This document shows, piece by piece, positions 8,388 to 18,015 of a stretch of DNA of 64,000 nt (its first letter is position 1; each line of letters begins with the position of its first letter). The notes under the pieces are model-generated. The model was given only the letters and a program-made list of their open reading frames with translations, was not told the DNA's origin and searched no databases. A program made the translations under genes and the position numbers. Source of the stretch: Archangium gephyra (GTDB lineage: Bacteria > Myxococcota > Myxococcia > Myxococcales > Myxococcaceae); the NCBI GenBank assembly GCA_003243425.1, contig QFQP01000016.1, positions 62,001-126,000 of the forward strand. The letters run 5' to 3'.

Positions 8388-10570
8388 GCGTAGCGCTTGC
8401 GGACGAGGAAGACGATCGCGTCGCGCGCGGAGCCTTCGGTGTAGCCGAAGCGGTTGATCATCTCGTCCATCGTCGACTTCACCTGCGCCTGCTCCTTGCT
8501 CGAGAGCTGCCCCTGCTCGTTCGAGAAGACCTTCAAGATGTTCTCGACGTTGCGCTTGAGCTGCCGCTTCCGCTCTTCGAAGAAATGGTCGGACAGGCGC
8601 TTGAAGAGGTCGGGGAAGATCTTCGCGTAGTCGACGGCGCCTTCCGGGTTGTCGATGCGCCACGCGCCGATGCTGGCGATGAGCGAGCGGCGGAACTCAC
8701 CGGCGTCGTTGCCCCGCGGCATCACGAAGCTCTCGAACTCGGTCATGCGCGTTTCGTCGGGTTTCTCCTGCGCGCCGGTGTGTTTGTTCTGCACGCGCTC
8801 GCCCTTCACCCACGCAGACACCGTCTGCACGTAGCGCTCGAAGAGCTCGGCGTATTGAGCCTCACTCACCAGGCCCATCGACTCGCGCACTTCACGATCG
8901 ACCACGTCGAGGTAGTCGTTCTCGACGATGCGAAGGAACTCCGCGTGGTCGTGGTAGCCGTCGACGATCTCCTGCTGAAGGAACTCGTACACGCTCTTGT
9001 CGCGCGTGAGCGCCGTGAGCTCCTTGAGCACCGCGAGCGGGTGTAGCGAGTCGTGATCGCTCGACTGCGCGGCGTTGAAGAGCGCGGTCTTGATTTCACG
9101 CGCCGACGCACCCGTGCGGCCTTCGTAGTTCGGGTACGAGTCCGACTCCTCGTAGAGCGCGCCGACGAGCTTCTTGAGTTCCTTCTGCTGGTGCACCGTG
9201 AGCCGGTCTGGCGCCTGGCCATCCTGGTACAGCTTGAGCTTCTCCAACGGCGTCAGCCGCTCGACCAGCGGCCGCACGTCGACCGGGAACCGCTCGGCCA
9301 GGGGCTTCTTGAGGCGCGTGAGCACCGCCCAGATCGCCGCCACGCGCGTGGCGTGCGGAGCGACGTGACGGCCGACCGTGGTCGTCGTGACCTGCGCGTC
9401 GTACACCTCGCGCTCCACCTTCCAGCGGCGCAGATACGGCACACGAACGAGCTCGATGCGGCCCTTGAACGAAGCGAAGTCCGGCAGCTCCTTGAACGCC
9501 GCCAGATGCTTCTCGTTCGACGAGGCGATCAGCACCTCGTCGAGCTGCAGCGTCATGTGCTCGAGCGGCACCTCGCCGGTCTCCGAAAACCCCAGCAGGT
9601 ACTTGAAGGTCTCCAGCGGCCGCTTGAGCAGATCGGAGTACTCGATGAGCCCGCGGTTGGCCGACACCAGCGGGCCGTTCGGCTGCAACAGCATCACGTT
9701 GTGCAACGCCGGCGGGAGGTTGGCCTGCGATCGATCCGCGGTGAGCTGGTGGTACGCGGCGTCGACGCTCATCTGCGGTTCGATGGTGAAGGTGCCCACC
9801 TGGTAGCGGCGCGAAATGTAGAAGCGCTCGACCTGCACGTGGCGCAGCACCTTGAGCCAGTCGCCCGAGTAGCTCATCAACAGCGCGTCGAAGATCTTCC
9901 GGCTGGTCGCCGAGAGCTCGCCTTCGAGCAGGTACGTCGGCGCGTCCTTGAGGAGCGCCTTGCGCTCCGCTTTGGGGATGAGGAACAGCGGGTGTTCACG
10001 CAGCGAGTTGGTGAGCCGCACGTCGATCGCTTCACCGTCGAGGTGCGCGAACGACGCCATGCCCTCGGTGCTGCCCCGCTCGCCGCCGAAGCCCATCGAG
10101 CCCTTGCTCAGCTTCTCTTTGGGGAAGACCCAGCTGAAGGAATACAGCGCGCCTTCAGGCGTGTGGCTGTAGCGCTCGAGCCCGCGCTTGAGACACTCGA
10201 CGAGCGACGACTTCGCAGAGCCGTTGGGGCCGTGCAGCAGAATGAGTTTGTTGATGCGCCCCGAGCGCACGAAGTTGCCGATGAGCCGGTAGATCGCGTT
10301 CTGGACTTCTTCCTGGCCGGCGACGTGCGCTTCGCCTTCCCCGCCGTCGAAGACCTTGAAGCGACGAATGGGCCCGGTGGGGTGCGGAACCTGTTCGGTG
10401 CCGAACGAGTCGATCGCGTCCTTCAAATATCGCGCGGCGTTGCGCGACTGCTGCTGCGGCGCGGCGAGGTAGAGCTGCAGGTACTCCTCGAACGAGAGGA
10501 GCGACCGGTTCTTCGCGAAGTCACTGGAGACGGTGCTGCCAACGTCCTGCAGAAAGCGTCGCGCGTCCAT
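8384..10570 (-). CDS. prkA: PrkA-family AAA+ serine protein kinase
   Basis: 728 residues, somewhat longer than E. coli YeaG (about 640). The N-terminal AAA domain carries the Walker A GPNGSAKS (114-121), followed by family blocks such as YSFSWVFP, LNPPALH-like stretches, NRGLIEYSDLLKRP and the EVLIASSNE motif. The C-terminal PrkA kinase-like domain holds REIKTALFNAAQ and YLDVVDREVRESMG. Family members act in stationary phase or sporulation, usually with a DUF444 protein and SpoVR; neither is in this window. Instead the gene overlaps speD by 4 bp. Whether the family acts as a kinase or as an AAA+ protease-like factor is debated. Confidence 0.92.
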   Translation of the reverse strand: MDARRFLQDVGSTVSSDFAKNRSLLSFEEYLQLYLAAPQQQSRNAARYLKDAIDSFGTEQVPHPTGPIRRFKVFDGGEGEAHVAGQEEVQNAIYRLIGNFVRSGRINKLILLHGPNGSAKSSLVECLKRGLERYSHTPEGALYSFSWVFPKEKLSKGSMGFGGERGSTEGMASFAHLDGEAIDVRLTNSLREHPLFLIPKAERKALLKDAPTYLLEGELSATSRKIFDALLMSYSGDWLKVLRHVQVERFYISRRYQVGTFTIEPQMSVDAAYHQLTADRSQANLPPALHNVMLLQPNGPLVSANRGLIEYSDLLKRPLETFKYLLGFSETGEVPLEHMTLQLDEVLIASSNEKHLAAFKELPDFASFKGRIELVRVPYLRRWKVEREVYDAQVTTTTVGRHVAPHATRVAAIWAVLTRLKKPLAERFPVDVRPLVERLTPLEKLKLYQDGQAPDRLTVHQQKELKKLVGALYEESDSYPNYEGRTGASAREIKTALFNAAQSSDHDSLHPLAVLKELTALTRDKSVYEFLQQEIVDGYHDHAEFLRIVENDYLDVVDREVRESMGLVSEAQYAELFERYVQTVSAWVKGERVQNKHTGAQEKPDETRMTEFESFVMPRGNDAGEFRRSLIASIGAWRIDNPEGAVDYAKIFPDLFKRLSDHFFEERKRQLKRNVENILKVFSNEQGQLSSKEQAQVKSTMDEMINRFGYTEGSARDAIVFLVRKRYA

Positions 10571-10625
10571 GACGCGAGGCTATGCGCTTCGTCGGAAGCC
10601 GCGGCGAAAAACGCCCTGTCCGTTC

Positions 10626-12113
10626 TCAGCGTTGCGCGCGACGGCGAACGAGCAGCAGCCCGAGGAACGCGAGAATGGAGAGCGGCTCGGTACCCGCCGA
10701 GCAGCCGCAGCCATCGGTGATCTTTCGCGTGTCGGTGCCGGGCTCGACGCCAGTACCGGTGCCTCCGCCAGTCGGGAACGTCGTGCCCGTACCGCCGCCC
10801 ATCGGCTGCTCCGTGCCCGCGTCGGGAACCTCGACGCCTGCATCCATTTCGATCACGCCCGCGTCGACCTCTTCCGCGCCTGCGTCGGGACTGCCCGCGT
10901 CGACTTCGGGCTGACCGGCATCAGGCATCACCGGGACCCCGGCATCAGGCGGCGGCATCGACGCGCAGCCATTGCCCATGATGCGCGTGTCCATCGTGCC
11001 GCGACCGTCGGTGGCGAAGTTGAACCAGGGGCCCCAGCGGTTCTTGTACGCCTGAATCTTGTTCATCATCGCCGGCGGAACCGTCGTCTCGCCCGGCTTG
11101 AGCACCACCACGAAGGCCACGCGCCAGCAGTTGCGCGCCGTCGGCACCGCGGGAATCCGAGCACCCATCGCGCGGATAATCTCGTCGGCGGTGACATCGT
11201 GCCGGGTGGCGTTCACCGTCGTGCCGCTCGCGTTGGCCGCCGGAGGAATGCTGTCGACGCCCTTGCCCGGATCAGACGGGTTCTCGAGCACCATCATCGG
11301 TGACACTTCGTTCGGCCCGCGCAGCCCCATGAGGTACTGATCGATCTCCGAGTACTTGCGCTGACAGCCCGCGAGCGTGAACGAGCCGTTGCCGTTGTCG
11401 GTGATGCAGCTGCCGTACATCACCGACCGTGAATCGGCCCAGGCGCTGTAGTGCTGGTTGGGCGAGCCCATGCCGCCGCCGCCTTCGCTGTTGCTCTCGG
11501 AATAGCCGCGAATGAAGTGCTGCCGGCCGCGGCCATCGTTTTGATCGAACTCCACACCGAGCAGCCAGTGATGGCCGTACTCGTGACCAAGCATCTCGAT
11601 GCCAGTGAGGCTGTCGATGGGGATCGGCACGCCGATCGACGGACGCCACGCCGCGTCCGGGTTCGCGGGCAGCGGCTCCGAGCGCGGAAAGCCGGGAATG
11701 AACGCCGCGGTGCGACCCAGCGTGCCCATGAACACGCACTGGCTGACGCGAATGGAGTTGTACGTGTTGACGACCGGTGAGTTCGCGCGGCCGTACCCGC
11801 TGCCGTCCGCGCGGACCGGCGAGCCCTGCCACACATTCGAGAGATCGGTGATGTCCTCCGAGGTGCTGAAGCTGATGATGCCGTCGAACTCGTCGGCGAG
11901 ACCGCCGGCACGGGCCGCGTTGAAGGCCGCTCGGCAGAACTGCTCCTGCGGGCTGGGGAAGATCACCGGGCTGCCCATGGTGGCCACCAGGTTCGTGATC
12001 GCGCCCTGCGGGTCCTGCACCACGACGATGTCGTTGGTGATCGTCACCTGCGAAAACACAGCCGTCGACATCGTCAGGACAGCCATCAGAACCACGCGCT
12101 CACGAAGCACCAT
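10626..12113 (-). CDS. Secreted HExxH metallopeptidase-like protein with MYXO-CTERM tail
   Basis: 495 residues. It starts with a signal peptide (VVLMAVLTMSTAVFS, cleavage near residue 21) and contains a zincin motif HEYGHHW (177-183, HExxH with E178 as the presumed base) within a domain of about 50-390. An Ala/Asp/Gly-rich low-complexity linker (repeated DAG and D-A-G-x-x-x-D blocks, about 390-465) follows. The end is Gly-Cys-Gly-Cys, a hydrophobic helix (LSILAFLGLLLV) and RRRAQR, the MYXO-CTERM arrangement for rhombosortase-type processing and surface anchoring. The substrate is unknown. Divergent from the Cys-rich lipoprotein, 135 bp apart. Confidence 0.82.
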   Translation of the reverse strand: MVLRERVVLMAVLTMSTAVFSQVTITNDIVVVQDPQGAITNLVATMGSPVIFPSPQEQFCRAAFNAARAGGLADEFDGIISFSTSEDITDLSNVWQGSPVRADGSGYGRANSPVVNTYNSIRVSQCVFMGTLGRTAAFIPGFPRSEPLPANPDAAWRPSIGVPIPIDSLTGIEMLGHEYGHHWLLGVEFDQNDGRGRQHFIRGYSESNSEGGGGMGSPNQHYSAWADSRSVMYGSCITDNGNGSFTLAGCQRKYSEIDQYLMGLRGPNEVSPMMVLENPSDPGKGVDSIPPAANASGTTVNATRHDVTADEIIRAMGARIPAVPTARNCWRVAFVVVLKPGETTVPPAMMNKIQAYKNRWGPWFNFATDGRGTMDTRIMGNGCASMPPPDAGVPVMPDAGQPEVDAGSPDAGAEEVDAGVIEMDAGVEVPDAGTEQPMGGGTGTTFPTGGGTGTGVEPGTDTRKITDGCGCSAGTEPLSILAFLGLLLVRRRAQR

Positions 12114-12248
12114 GAAACCTCCGGCGGCAAAGGTTTGCGGCGTAAACCACAGTGTGTGTCAAGGGTGCAACCTCGCGTGGTCACTCGGGTTTTCCTCTCA
12201 GAACTTGAGAAAACGCGGCGCGGTGACTGGCGCTATACAGCCCGCGAA

Positions 12249-15002
12249 ATGACTCGAGCGCTGCCCTTCCTGTGCGTCGTGATCTTGAGCGCGTGTCCGC
12301 CGGTCAACTCGACGCCATGCGCAGAAGACTCGGAGTGTCGCGCTGATCAGCGCTGTCGTCGCGGCGCGTGCGGGCCGCTGTGTCTCGACGACACCGAGTG
12401 CGGCGATCGCCAGGTCTGCCTCGCCAACGGCACCTGCGGAGAGCGCCCGGAATGCACGGTCGACACCGAATGTGCGTCGGGCTTCACCTGCAACGACGGT
12501 CGCTGTGCATGCGAAGACGACTCGGCGTGTGCTGCGAATCAACGTTGCATTTCGGGAACCTGTCAGACGCGGCCGCGTTGCACCGATGACGCGGACTGCA
12601 TCGGCACCGGTGCCCGTTGCGAGGTGACGCAGGGCCTCTGCCTGCCGGTCTGCAACATGCCGCAAGACTGCGCGCCCACGCTCGATCCGCGCGTCGCGTT
12701 CGCGCTCTACACGTGTGACATGGGTACCTGCACGAGGCGCTGCACGCAGGACCTTCAGTGCGGTGGCGCCGGCCTCATCTGCCGCCTCGGGAAGTGTGCG
12801 AAGGCCGACTGTGACGACGCCGCTGACTGCCCGGCCGGCAAGTACTGCACGTCGGCCACGTTCGGTCGTTGCGAGACCTTCACCACGTGCACGCAGACCT
12901 CACAGTGCATGCGCAACTACGAGTGCCGCACGTTCAGCCAGACCGAATGCCCGCCCGGCTTCGACTGCTCGCAGTCGCTGTGCGTCGAGCTGCAACAGTG
13001 CCTGAGCGATTCAGACTGCGTCAGCGGCATTCCCGGCACGATGGGTTCTGAAAAGACCGGTTATTGCCAGGAAGGCCACTGCCAGCGCAGCGCTTCGTGC
13101 AACGTCGACCTCCAGTGCGGCAGCGACGCCATCTGCGTGGGCGAAGTGTGCGTACCGAACGTGTGTCGCGCGCATGCCGATTGTGGCGCGGGCAAGGCGT
13201 GCGTCGATGGCGCGTGCAGCACGGCTCCGGTACCGGCGGACATCAACGTGATGCGGCTGTCTCCGACGACCGGGTTCCTCATCGAAGGTGACACGTTGCA
13301 GCTCCGCGTCCTGGCGCTGCGCCTCGATGGAACGACGCACCCGATCGACGCTGCCGACTTCGAAGTGCAGGACGCGATGGGCATGCCCTCCACGCTCGCC
13401 ACGGTGAGCAACGCTGGCGTGTTGAGCGCGGTGGCCGCGGGTGAAGTGCGCGTGCGTGCCGCGGTGACCGGCGCCAACGTGAAGTCGAACTTCGCGACGA
13501 TTCGAATCATCCCGCGCGTGATGATGGGCCGCCGCGTGGTGGTGACCGACGCAGCGACGGGCGCTCCACTTTCAGGCGTGCTGGTGCGCGCGTGTCAGGG
13601 CGACTGTTCGACGCCCACAGACGTGACGACCACTGCCGACGGGCTTGCCGAGTTCCCGCTGCTCGACGCGCAGGCGGCGACGTTCACCGCTGTTCCCGTG
13701 GGGCTTCGCAGCGATGGGCTTCCGTCGCACGAGCGCGCGTCGGTGCTCGACACGACCGTGGTCGATCTGGCGCTGCCGTTGCGTGAAAACCCGGTTCGCA
13801 GCGCGGCCGGCTTCAGCGCGTCGGTGTCGTTCAACTACGTGAGCACCGCGGGCGCGTACTGGGCAGGCTTCGTGACCGCCTCGGCGAGCGACGTGCCTTC
13901 GCTGTCACCGCAGAAGCTGCTCGGTGAGAACTTCATGACTGAAGTCCCCGGCATCAATCAGCGCGTGCCGGTCCCCGGAGCGCTCGTCATCTACACCTCG
14001 CCGGGCCTCGGCATCCCCCAGGAGGTGAAGCCGCGTTCGCTCGCCTTCGCGCAGCCCGGCGTGGGCCGCTACGTGCAGTCGTGGGCCGGCCGCACGTCGC
14101 TCAACTCGGCACTCAATCTGCGTTCGATCGACGTGCTCTCGTACCTGGGCGCCTTCGACTACGCGCAAGACGATCGCGTGAGCTTCACTTCGAAGCCGTA
14201 CGTGGCCGACAGCACCGACGTCGACAACGACGGGCTGTGCAGCGTGCCGAGCCGTTGCCCCATGGGTTCTGAAGACGTGCCCGACTACGCGCAGTTCACG
14301 CAGCTGGCGACGACCCCGCAGCGCCAGCAGAAGCTGCGCACCGAGGTCGTGGTTCCGAAGATCCCCGGCAACTTCGACACCGTGCTCGTCGCCTCGACCC
14401 TGTTCGAACAACGCGCCGGCATGCTGCCCACCGGCTTCGCGTCGAAGACCGCCGCCGCAGCCGGTCAAGACGGCTTGCGCGAGGTCGACCCGATCGTGGT
14501 GCGTGGTGGTTCTGCCTACAACGGCCTCGAGCTGGCCAACCCCGGGCTCTGGGCGGTGGCGGCGAACGCCGCTGGAAACGCCGTCAGCGCGCGACTGGTC
14601 AACCCTTCACACCTCGACAGCAAGGTGTTGTTGCGGCCATTCCTCCCCGCGCCTGCCGATGCGTCGTGGACACCCGGAACGCGCACCTTCAACCCCGGTC
14701 AGCCGGCGTGGGCGTCCGTCTATTCGAGCGGTGCAGAGCTCGGGCGCGTGAGCCTCATCGGCACCGACACGCGTCACGTTCTGTATTTCCCGATGCGGAA
14801 CGGCCAGACGAGCATCGTGTGGCCAAGCGTCCCACCAGGTGGGCCCGGGCAAGACCCGACCCTGCAGAGCGCGACGAGCTTCGAGGTGGTGGCCGTCGAT
14901 CTGATCTCTGGCGTGTCGATCGATCAGCTGCTCGACACGGCCGGCGTCACGCTCGCGAGCTGGCATCAGGTGATCGACGGCTACTCTCGCCTCGACAGAT
15001 GA
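12249..15002 (+). CDS. Large Cys-rich repeat lipoprotein with Big2-like domain
   Basis: 917 residues. A lipoprotein signal (MTRALPFLCVVILSAC) fixes the start at the ATG at 12249, not the longer frame from 12135. Residues about 20-330 form a chain of short Cys modules of the type C-x5-D-x-x-C-x-x-G-x-x-C, common in myxobacterial surface proteins. These are followed by a Big2-like Ig domain (LSPTTGFLIEGDTLQL onward) and a carboxypeptidase-regulatory-like beta sandwich (VVVTDAATGAPLSGVLVRAC). A large unassigned C-terminal half (about 510-917) follows. It is probably an outer-membrane surface protein of unknown role. The dnaK-like gene begins 25 bp downstream. Confidence 0.85.
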   Translation: MTRALPFLCVVILSACPPVNSTPCAEDSECRADQRCRRGACGPLCLDDTECGDRQVCLANGTCGERPECTVDTECASGFTCNDGRCACEDDSACAANQRCISGTCQTRPRCTDDADCIGTGARCEVTQGLCLPVCNMPQDCAPTLDPRVAFALYTCDMGTCTRRCTQDLQCGGAGLICRLGKCAKADCDDAADCPAGKYCTSATFGRCETFTTCTQTSQCMRNYECRTFSQTECPPGFDCSQSLCVELQQCLSDSDCVSGIPGTMGSEKTGYCQEGHCQRSASCNVDLQCGSDAICVGEVCVPNVCRAHADCGAGKACVDGACSTAPVPADINVMRLSPTTGFLIEGDTLQLRVLALRLDGTTHPIDAADFEVQDAMGMPSTLATVSNAGVLSAVAAGEVRVRAAVTGANVKSNFATIRIIPRVMMGRRVVVTDAATGAPLSGVLVRACQGDCSTPTDVTTTADGLAEFPLLDAQAATFTAVPVGLRSDGLPSHERASVLDTTVVDLALPLRENPVRSAAGFSASVSFNYVSTAGAYWAGFVTASASDVPSLSPQKLLGENFMTEVPGINQRVPVPGALVIYTSPGLGIPQEVKPRSLAFAQPGVGRYVQSWAGRTSLNSALNLRSIDVLSYLGAFDYAQDDRVSFTSKPYVADSTDVDNDGLCSVPSRCPMGSEDVPDYAQFTQLATTPQRQQKLRTEVVVPKIPGNFDTVLVASTLFEQRAGMLPTGFASKTAAAAGQDGLREVDPIVVRGGSAYNGLELANPGLWAVAANAAGNAVSARLVNPSHLDSKVLLRPFLPAPADASWTPGTRTFNPGQPAWASVYSSGAELGRVSLIGTDTRHVLYFPMRNGQTSIVWPSVPPGGPGQDPTLQSATSFEVVAVDLISGVSIDQLLDTAGVTLASWHQVIDGYSRLDR

Positions 15003-15027
15003 AAGTTCTCATCTACACTCCCGCGTC

Positions 15028-16563
15028 GTGAGCTCAGAACCGATCATCGGTATCGACCTCGGCACCACCAACAGCTGCGCCGCGTACGTCGATGGGTACA
15101 AGGACGGTCAACCGAACGTGAAACTCATCCCCTACAAGGGCGGCGAGTACACGATTCCTTCGATCTTCGCGATCGACGACAAGGGCAACGAGCTCATCGG
15201 CTACGAGGCCAAGCGCCAGTGGCAGTTGAACCCGAAGAACACCATCTACGGCAGTAAACGCCTCGTCGGCCGCAGCGCGACCTCAGACATCGTCGAGTCG
15301 ATGAAGAAGATCGTGCAGTACGGCGTGAAGGCGTCGCACGACAACAAAGAGGTCACCATCGAGGTGGCCAGAAAAGAGATGACGCTGCAGGAAGTCGCTG
15401 CGCGCATCCTCAACAAGATCCGCGACGTCGCCTCGAATCACCTCAAGATGCCGGTGAACAAGGCCGTGGTGACGGTGCCCGCGTACTTCAGCGACCGTCA
15501 GCGCCAGTCCGTGAAAGACGCGGGCAAGCTCATCGGCCTCGAGGTGGTTCGCATCATCAACGAACCGACGTCTGCGGCGCTCGCGTACGGCCTCGGCAAG
15601 CACCTCAACCAGAAGGTCTGCATCTACGACCTCGGCGGCGGCACGTTCGACGTGTCGATCATCGAGATTCGTGGGCAGGTCTTCGAAGTGAAGGCCACCG
15701 GCGGCGACATCTTCCTGGGCGGCATCGACTTCGACAACGCGATGATTCACTACGTGTTGACGGAGTTTCAGTCGAAGACGGGCATCGACCTCTCGACCGA
15801 CCCCGTCGCCATGCAACGCATCAAGGACCTGGCCGAGCGCACCAAGATTGACCTCTCAGCGCGTGAAGAGGCCCCGTTCAACATTCCGTTCATCACGATG
15901 ACGCCGCAGGGCCAGCCCCTGAACATCGAGATGAAGTTCAGCCGCAAGCTGCTCGAGAAGCTCACCAGCGAGCACGTCGACCGCACGCTGAAGATCGTGG
16001 CGAAGACGCTCGTGGAATCGGGTCTGTCGACGCAGGAGATCGACGAAGTGATGCTCGTCGGTGGTCAGACGCGCATGCCGGCCGTTCAGGACCGGCTGAC
16101 GAAGTTCTTCGGCAAGCCGCCCAGCAAGGGCGTTCACCCCGACGAAGCCGTCGCCATCGGAGCTGCGCTCTACGCGTTCTCGCTGACCGACGACACCAAC
16201 CTCAAGCTGCAGTTGCTCGACGTGATTCCCATGGGCATCGGGCTCGAGAAGGCCGACGGCAACATGCACGTCGTCTTCCCGCGCAACTCACCGATTCCGA
16301 ACGCCAAGCAGATCACCGGCACCACCTCAGTCAACAACCAGACCGAGCTCATCATGCGCATCTGGCAGGGCGATCATGAGGTGGCGCGCGAAAACGAGCA
16401 GCTCGGCGAGTTCACGTTCTCAAACATCCGCCAGGGCCCGGCCGGCAAGGTGAAGGTCGAGATCACGTTCGACGTGAACGTCGAAGGCATTCTCACCATG
16501 AGCGCGCGCGACCCCGACACCGGGAAGGAAATGAAGACCACGGTGCGCGTCACGCAGAGCTGA
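15028..16563 (+). CDS. Hsp70/DnaK-like chaperone lacking the C-terminal lid
   Basis: 511 residues starting at GTG 15028. The actin-fold ATPase has the phosphate-1 loop GIDLGTTNSC (about 8-17), the AVVTVPAYFSDRQRQ block, the phosphate-2 loop YDLGGGTFDVS and the adenosine motif VMLVGGQTRMPAV. It is followed by a beta substrate-binding domain ending at MSARDPDTGKEMKTTVRV. The roughly 110-120 residues of the alpha-helical lid and EEVD-like tail of canonical DnaK (about 638 residues) are absent, and the stop is followed by a terminator, so this is the natural end. No dnaJ or grpE is adjacent. Probably a specialised paralogue rather than the main DnaK. Confidence 0.92.
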   Translation: MSSEPIIGIDLGTTNSCAAYVDGYKDGQPNVKLIPYKGGEYTIPSIFAIDDKGNELIGYEAKRQWQLNPKNTIYGSKRLVGRSATSDIVESMKKIVQYGVKASHDNKEVTIEVARKEMTLQEVAARILNKIRDVASNHLKMPVNKAVVTVPAYFSDRQRQSVKDAGKLIGLEVVRIINEPTSAALAYGLGKHLNQKVCIYDLGGGTFDVSIIEIRGQVFEVKATGGDIFLGGIDFDNAMIHYVLTEFQSKTGIDLSTDPVAMQRIKDLAERTKIDLSAREEAPFNIPFITMTPQGQPLNIEMKFSRKLLEKLTSEHVDRTLKIVAKTLVESGLSTQEIDEVMLVGGQTRMPAVQDRLTKFFGKPPSKGVHPDEAVAIGAALYAFSLTDDTNLKLQLLDVIPMGIGLEKADGNMHVVFPRNSPIPNAKQITGTTSVNNQTELIMRIWQGDHEVARENEQLGEFTFSNIRQGPAGKVKVEITFDVNVEGILTMSARDPDTGKEMKTTVRVTQS

Positions 16564-16590
16564 GGTGCTTCGACGTCTTGAAGTTCACTG

Positions 16591-16630
16591 CGCCCGTCGC
16601 TCGTCACTGAGCGGCGGGCGTTGTCGTTTC
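16591..16630 (+). terminator. Intrinsic terminator of the Hsp70-like gene
   Basis: A 12-bp near-perfect stem (arms 16591-16602 and 16609-16620, CGCCCG...CGGGCG) with a 6-nt loop, followed by TTGTCGTTT. It lies 27 bp after the stop codon. Confidence 0.75.
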
Positions 16631-16641
16631 AGAAAACACCC

Positions 16642-17019
16642 ATGTACCCACTGAAAGATGAAGCGCAACCGGAGTGGAAGGCGAGCGTTCGGCCGCCCGC
16701 GAATCACTGTCCGCGAAGGTTCTGCTTCAACTTCGTTGCGGACGGCGGTTCGTTCGCTCAGGGGCTTCACGACGATCTCGAAAGCGCACTCGAGAAAGCA
16801 GTGCTCGTGCGCGGTGACCACTGCAAAGGAACGTTTGGGCGCTGCTGTCGAGAGAGCCACGATGAGCACCACACCGACTGGTACGAACCAGACGAACCCG
16901 CGCTGAAGGCCGCTGGGCTGCCGTGGTTCTTCTTCATTCCGTCGTCAGCGAAGGTCGTCGACGAAATGAAGGCCGAGTATCTGCGCGAAGCCACAGCACT
17001 GTGGGGCCACGCGGAGTAG
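16642..17019 (+). CDS. Small His/Cys-rich hypothetical protein
   Basis: 125 residues from the ATG at 16642; the open frame goes back to 16621 but that part lies in the terminator region. No recognised family. There are clusters of potential metal ligands (HCPRRFC, DHCKGTFGRCC, ESHDEHHTDW) and no signal peptide or TM segment. Codon use matches its neighbours. It ends 3 bp from the convergent lipoprotein gene. Function unknown; the Cys/His clusters would allow metal binding, which is inference only. Confidence 0.6.
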   Translation: MYPLKDEAQPEWKASVRPPANHCPRRFCFNFVADGGSFAQGLHDDLESALEKAVLVRGDHCKGTFGRCCRESHDEHHTDWYEPDEPALKAAGLPWFFFIPSSAKVVDEMKAEYLREATALWGHAE

Positions 17020-17022
17020 CGG

Positions 17023-18015
17023 CTACGGCTCCCAGTGGGCCTGGCGCTTCAACCACGACATGCCGCCGCGACCGTCACGCACGATGAACCAGAACGTCAC
17101 GTCGGCGGGCTCCGTGGCCTTCTGATCAGGCATCCACTTCGTGTTGTGGCGGCCTTCTTCGCCGACCACATCGACGCCACCGGTCTGGTACGGCGTCATC
17201 GTTCCGCTGGTGGTCGTCCACGTGACCTTCCACGCCTCCGTGAGGTTCACCGGCGTCAGCATCAAGCTCGGCACCACGTAGTCTTCCTGCAGCGTCGAGA
17301 AGTCGTCGGGCTCGAGCGAGACCTCCTCTTTGCCCTGCCACTGCTTCACTTCGCCCTCAGCCCACGGTTCGCCGTTCCACTTCACGCCGGGCAACTCGGG
17401 CGTCACGTTCTGCTTCATCGAAGGGAAGAACTGGCAGGTGTAGACCATCAACTTCTGCACGTAGATCTTCTCGCCCGTGTCCTCCGCCGAGATTTCGAGC
17501 GTGAGCGGCAGGCGAATGCCGCCCAGCCCCTTGAAGGTGTCGAACTCGATCACCTCGAAGAGCAGCGGCGTGGCCTCGGGGTCGTCGAGGATCTTCGAGC
17601 CCGGTCGCATCGTGGTCGTGAACTCACCGCCGACCGTCTCACCAGACTCGAGATCGACGAAGTCACCTTCGTCATTGCAGTCTCGATCAGCGCGGTTCGC
17701 GCACGCCGCCAGCCGGTACTTGAGCGGCCGGCCCTGCCCCGCCGGGTCGGCAATCAACGCGGTGTAGGTGATTTGGGTGTTCGCGTACTGCAAGAGCAAC
17801 GCGAGCAACTGCGGCGGCACCATGACCTGTCCGCCATCCGCCGCGCCTGCCGCCGCCGCCGCGATGAGCCGTGCATCGCAACCCGGGATCAACACCTCCG
17901 GCGGCTCGAGTCGAACGCCGAGCACGCGCAGATCGTGAACGTTGGTGGGGTTGTCTTCTGGCTGCACGCAGCCGGCGAAAACCAAAGCAGCGACCGAGAA
18001 AACGAGCGCGCGCAT
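17023..18015 (-). CDS. Lipoprotein coupled to a TonB-dependent receptor
   Basis: 330 residues with a lipoprotein signal (MRALVFSVAALVFAGC, +2 Val). The start at 18015 overlaps the receptor stop by 1 nt (TGATG), so the two are translationally coupled. The rest is predicted beta-rich with no recognised domain; the C-terminal half contains Ig-like stretches (PVNLTEAWKVTWTTTSGT). Because of the coupling it is probably a periplasm- or surface-facing partner of the receptor, for example a substrate-binding lipoprotein, but that is inferred from position only. Confidence 0.78.
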   Translation of the reverse strand: MRALVFSVAALVFAGCVQPEDNPTNVHDLRVLGVRLEPPEVLIPGCDARLIAAAAAGAADGGQVMVPPQLLALLLQYANTQITYTALIADPAGQGRPLKYRLAACANRADRDCNDEGDFVDLESGETVGGEFTTTMRPGSKILDDPEATPLLFEVIEFDTFKGLGGIRLPLTLEISAEDTGEKIYVQKLMVYTCQFFPSMKQNVTPELPGVKWNGEPWAEGEVKQWQGKEEVSLEPDDFSTLQEDYVVPSLMLTPVNLTEAWKVTWTTTSGTMTPYQTGGVDVVGEEGRHNTKWMPDQKATEPADVTFWFIVRDGRGGMSWLKRQAHWEP

